DNA from: Desulfofustis limnaeus
GTDB lineage: Bacteria > Desulfobacterota > Desulfobulbia > Desulfobulbales > Desulfocapsaceae
NCBI RefSeq assembly: GCF_023169885.1
Contig: NZ_AP025516.1
Span: forward strand, 2,366,501 to 2,430,500
Length of the DNA stretch: 64,000 nt
Reading direction: 5' to 3'
The notes under the pieces were generated by a model that saw nothing but the letters and a program-made list of their open reading frames with translations, was not told the DNA's origin and ran no database searches. Position 1 is the stretch's first letter; each line of letters starts with the position of its first letter. A program made the position numbers and the translations under genes. This document shows, piece by piece, positions 62,601-64,000 of the stretch.

Positions 62601-64000
62601 CAGGGGCCCTCGGCGAGAAGAGTTCCTGTTGCAGGCTTGGGTCTTCCACTGGAGCAGATCGCGCCGGGAGATCAGGCACCGGTAACAGGCGCGGAATATG
62701 GCATCCAGGGCTACTGCGGCCTGGTGCGGCAGCAGTGCGGCATTGGCCGTTGCCCGCAGCAGATCGTGCCGGATTTTGAACGGGTCGAAACACTTCAAGC
62801 CGCCGCGACTGGTGGCCATGGTCAACGGCTGGGCCAGGGGGTGAAAAAAGAGCTGCAGTCCGACCACCAGGCCAGCTATCATCCCTGCTCTCGGGGAGAT
62901 GAACCAAGTGAGGAGCAGCAGACTCAAGCTGGCGGCCGGCAGCAGACTGCGGCGCAGATTGTCGAGGATCTTCCAGCGATTGATCAGCGACAGCTGATTT
63001 CTTCCTCGGCCACCGGCCGGCTGCGGAACCAAGGGCAGCAGCCAGGCTGCGATCTGCCAGTCGCCGCGGATCCAACGGTGAGCCCGGCTGGAGTAGCCCA
63101 AGTAATCCTGTGGAAAATCATCAAAGAGTTCAATATCGCTGGCCAGCCCGACCCGCACATGGGCGCCCTCGAGCAGATCATGGCTCAGTACCCGCTCGTC
63201 CGGGAGTCGCTCCGACAGCAGCCGGCTGAAGGCGTGGACGTCATAGATTCCTTTCCCCTGATAGGAACCTTCGCCGCTCAGATCCTGATAGACATCGGAT
63301 ACTGCCTCGGTATAGGGATCGACGCCTATGGCATCGGCAAACAAGCGACTGAAGACCGATCGGTTGGTGCTTTCCAGGTTTGGACTCACCCGCGGCTGGA
63401 TGATGGTGTAGGAGCCGGCGATGATGCGGCCTGACGCATCCAAGCGTGGCTGATTAAGTGGGTGGGCCAAGGTTTCGACCAGTCGGCGGGCTGTCCCATG
63501 CGGCAGTTGGGTGTCGCTATCAAGGGTGATGACAAAGCGGACGTCGACCAACCGCTGCGGGTCGCCGACCAAGACCAGCGAGGCGGCCGACTCGGGCCGT
63601 GTCCCATCAATCAGGCGGTTGAGTTCCTCCAATTTCCCCCTTTTACGCTCCCAGCCGATGAATTGTTGCTCGGATTGACACCACACGCGGGACCGGTGAA
63701 ACAGAAAAAACCGCTCGCCGCCGTGACGACGGTTAAGCTCTGTGATCAGAGTAGAAGCCGTTTGCAGCAGGTGGCCATCATCTTCGCGGGTGGGTGTTGG
63801 CGAGTCGGTGTAGTCCGCAAACAGGCTGAAAAAGAGATTTGCTTCCTTATTAGCGAGAAAGCGAATCTCCAGCTTCTCCACTTCCGAACGAATCGTGACA
63901 TCATCAACCAGCATCATCGGCACGACCACCAGGGTGCGGAATGCATCGGGAATCCCCTGCTCCCGGAAATCCATTTTCGGCAGGGTTCGGGGCGGCAGCA
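56676..64000 (-). CDS. ndvB: Cyclic beta-1,2-glucan synthase (NdvB/ChvB family), 5' end beyond the window
   Basis: The frame is open from the right edge to a TAA at 56676, at least 2440 residues. Just inside the edge it reads LPPRTLPKMDF then GIPDAF, the family block preceding the GT84 domain, so the true start is further right. GT84 motifs are DSDTQLP (near 63520) and HRWIRGDWQ (near 63080). Two membrane clusters lie at about 62990-62800 and 62600-62450, then a glucoamylase-like domain (about 62390-61900). Two GH94-type carbohydrate-handling regions follow; the last has GTGDWNDG (about 57640) with the general acid Asp. It makes, elongates and closes cyclic glucans used in osmotic adaptation. 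Downstream, the only gene is an unrecognised convergent one. Confidence 0.93.
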   Translation of the reverse strand, partial: LPPRTLPKMDFREQGIPDAFRTLVVVPMMLVDDVTIRSEVEKLEIRFLANKEANLFFSLFADYTDSPTPTREDDGHLLQTASTLITELNRRHGGERFFLFHRSRVWCQSEQQFIGWERKRGKLEELNRLIDGTRPESAASLVLVGDPQRLVDVRFVITLDSDTQLPHGTARRLVETLAHPLNQPRLDASGRIIAGSYTIIQPRVSPNLESTNRSVFSRLFADAIGVDPYTEAVSDVYQDLSGEGSYQGKGIYDVHAFSRLLSERLPDERVLSHDLLEGAHVRVGLASDIELFDDFPQDYLGYSSRAHRWIRGDWQIAAWLLPLVPQPAGGRGRNQLSLINRWKILDNLRRSLLPAASLSLLLLTWFISPRAGMIAGLVVGLQLFFHPLAQPLTMATSRGGLKCFDPFKIRHDLLRATANAALLPHQAAVALDAIFRACYRCLISRRDLLQWKTQACNRNSSRRGPLFVAGLTLVALLSGMVGLAIWQVILASLPQAVPWLFLWLVAPLIGWLLNLPPGTERQVKPLPEKDRLLLRQIARRTWRYFSSFVNVESHWLPPDNYQVSHQSRLALRTSPTNIGLWLTSALGAGDSGYLTVNQVVGKLTATMDSISRLDRYRGHLLNWYDIRTLAPLEPRYVSTVDSGNLLGSLLVLEQGLGELLHLPLLSDKAFTSLADTAEIMKHDLIRQGSGGAVLPSLEALLREWHSPPTAVADQLGLQRRMARELSAIVTAADSTPWTAELAEQASAWQVVSECYLTWIEILAEKSAEELVPLGEAGLAAIGQALARAPSLIDLAHDRINAMAILRRIREKVLPAESPLLPWLDRVLAAYANAQWLAGETLAMGEQLIARVRELSDGMDMGFLYDSKRKLFTISYNVSMNRSDDSNYDLLASEARLGSFLAIARGDVPLEHWFSLSRPYGAVGRRRVLLSWTGTMFEYLMPLLFQRSYDNSLLDKAVREAVAVQIAYGRSHSVPWGISESAFADLDREKTYQYKAFGVPILGLKRGLEEKLVVAPYATLLALQVAPAEAVENLKRLASLGMLAEYGYFEAMDFSRQAERDPITRRLKRGVIVETYMAHHQGMAFLALTNFLHGNPFPRRFHSEPLVRAFEALLQERIPVLPPLHLISIRHNEPVLLGGELIGPTASTFTSPHTIMPTTLLLSNGRYDLMISNSGGGYSSWKGMEISRWRSDQTRDASGIFCYLHEKESDRLWSAAYHPVGGTPEGYSVDFTLDRAIFRRTDHGITTETEICISPEDDVEVRRITLMNHSSRIRQVSLTSYVELSMAAHNADRQHPAFNKLFIQTEAIVEDQVLLAYRRSRSVDEPPLYVAHRLTCKPVGSGYAAKGGWQFETDRVRFIGRGRNLARPMGALQNLGNSQGFVLDPILSLRQNIILEPGQGFQVCMVLAAGASRGEVLLLMDKYSELHAAERTMDFAWHSAQQQLQMLHIQPDEARRFQLLASHLLYPYGLLRASAARLEDNHKGQAGLWPYGISGDRPIILVTIGEPRESALVRQLLQARTFWQMHGLSVDLVILNEEEAGYDQPVQERLEQLIQVHSLTAAYDRGGAVFLKSANQIPEDDLKLLRAAANVVLVAARGTLPQQLKIPVEPPVPLVKLERKRAPVDPSAPLPFMDLEYFNSLGGFTPDGREYAIYFGPDTNTPAPWVNVMANPNFGTMVSETGAGFTWYGNSQRNRLTGWSNDPVLDSTSEALYIRDEESGVFWSPTMAPIREPLAYRARHGAGYSVFEHNSHGIEQELTIFVPVDDNGGQPVKLQRLRLTNASRRRRRISVTYYVELTLGENRETSGMHIITRRDEETRALFAQNRYHPDYGERVTFVAITPPPESYSGDRTSFIGRNRSLAQPFAMELSRLVERVGAGLDPCAVLRVIVDLAPGEHRDVTCLLGQAESSIRARELVLGFQDGHHLEDALVRTTAWWDDLLGTVEVHTPERSADLLINRWLRYQSLSSRLWGRSGFYQSSGAYGFRDQLQDVLAFCATRPQLAREQILLAASRQFREGDVQHWWHPPGGAGIRSRISDDLLWLPYVTAHYVRTTGDAAILETEIPFLEAAVLADDQHELYAMPAVSFEQATLFEHCRRAVARGQTAGSHGLPLIGTGDWNDGLSLVGAEGRGESVWLAWFLCDVLQGMSELAESLQQPELSKGYRQDRKILAERIEQFGWDGQWYLRGTFDDGSPLGSAVNSEARIDSLPQSWAWLTGAAEPARAVQALGSAWHHLVCEAESLVLLFTPPFDTSEPSPGYIMGYPPGVRENGGQYTHAALWLAMAMARSGNGGRAVQLLRMLNPIEHARDAEAAWRYGVEPYVVAADVYRLPGRSGQGGWSWYTGSAAWMYRAWVEEVLGVQVHAGQMRIDPVIPAGWPGFSLRYRHGEAAYEIKVENPEACEHGVAWVELDNLRLTGNVVPLERSLVTHQVLVRMGSVAA

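Noticed and set aside
1-64000. tRNA, rRNA, CRISPR arrays, insertion sequences and prophage
   Set aside because: Intergenic gaps were read for cloverleaf-like tails, regular repeats with spacers and transposase or integrase fragments; none was found.

Overview
The window is about 64 kb of GC-rich, gene-dense bacterial chromosome with no rRNA, tRNA, insertion sequence, prophage or CRISPR array that I could find. The gene set points to a Gram-negative cell: Kdo transferase, TamA/TamB, a Lol-type lipoprotein exporter, a lipoprotein and periplasmic glucan synthesis. The mix of TrmFO, MutL with the endonuclease motif, an iron-sulfur flavoprotein, a B12/radical-SAM protein, DUF362 and several c-di-GMP proteins suggests an anaerobic deltaproteobacterium (Desulfobacterota, perhaps Desulfobulbales-like). 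That placement is inference from gene content; no marker gene was compared.

Layout, left to right. 0-6 kb: end of a phosphate permease, a class A penicillin-binding protein, then divergent mutL, a 3D-domain lipoprotein and trmFO. 6-12.3 kb (minus strand): a DnaB-like primase-helicase with a decayed Toprim site, a 1130-residue HEAT/cNMP/PilZ protein, and a Maf pyrophosphatase. 12.3-17.7 kb (plus): a tight five-gene operon (cNMP sensor, diguanylate cyclase, transglutaminase-like protein, ABC ATPase, ABC permease) behind a good sigma70-like promoter. 17.8-22.7 kb (minus): fabL, a DUF362 protein, serA and a B12-binding radical SAM protein. 22.9-30.2 kb: an M1 peptidase-ChaN-PDZ fusion, xth, waaA, a cyclophilin-FKBP fusion and a DUF4388 protein. 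30.2-36.7 kb (minus): HD protein, trpS, dnaK, grpE, an NtrC-type response regulator and an iron-sulfur flavoprotein. 37-42 kb: AI-2E-family permease, CYTH protein and trkH (plus), facing trkA and a YqeY protein (minus). 42-52.6 kb: tamB-tamA (minus), then a 23S-type methyltransferase, lysS and a Lol-type permease/ATPase pair (plus). 52.9-56.3 kb: a DJ-1/PfpI protein, then a more AT-rich stretch with weak ORFs, a second diguanylate cyclase and an unrecognised 373-residue protein. 56.7 kb to the right edge: a cyclic beta-1,2-glucan synthase whose 5' end lies outside the window.

Themes. Envelope biogenesis dominates (PBP, WaaA, TamAB, Lol, NdvB, 3D lipoprotein). Second-messenger signalling recurs: two GGDEF proteins, one PilZ protein and two cNMP-binding domains. 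The most unusual non-coding signal is a 133-bp imperfect palindrome present twice, 21 kb apart, in opposite orientation. Each copy lies just upstream of a minus-strand start codon, and base changes between the copies are compensated across the stem, so its fold appears to be conserved.
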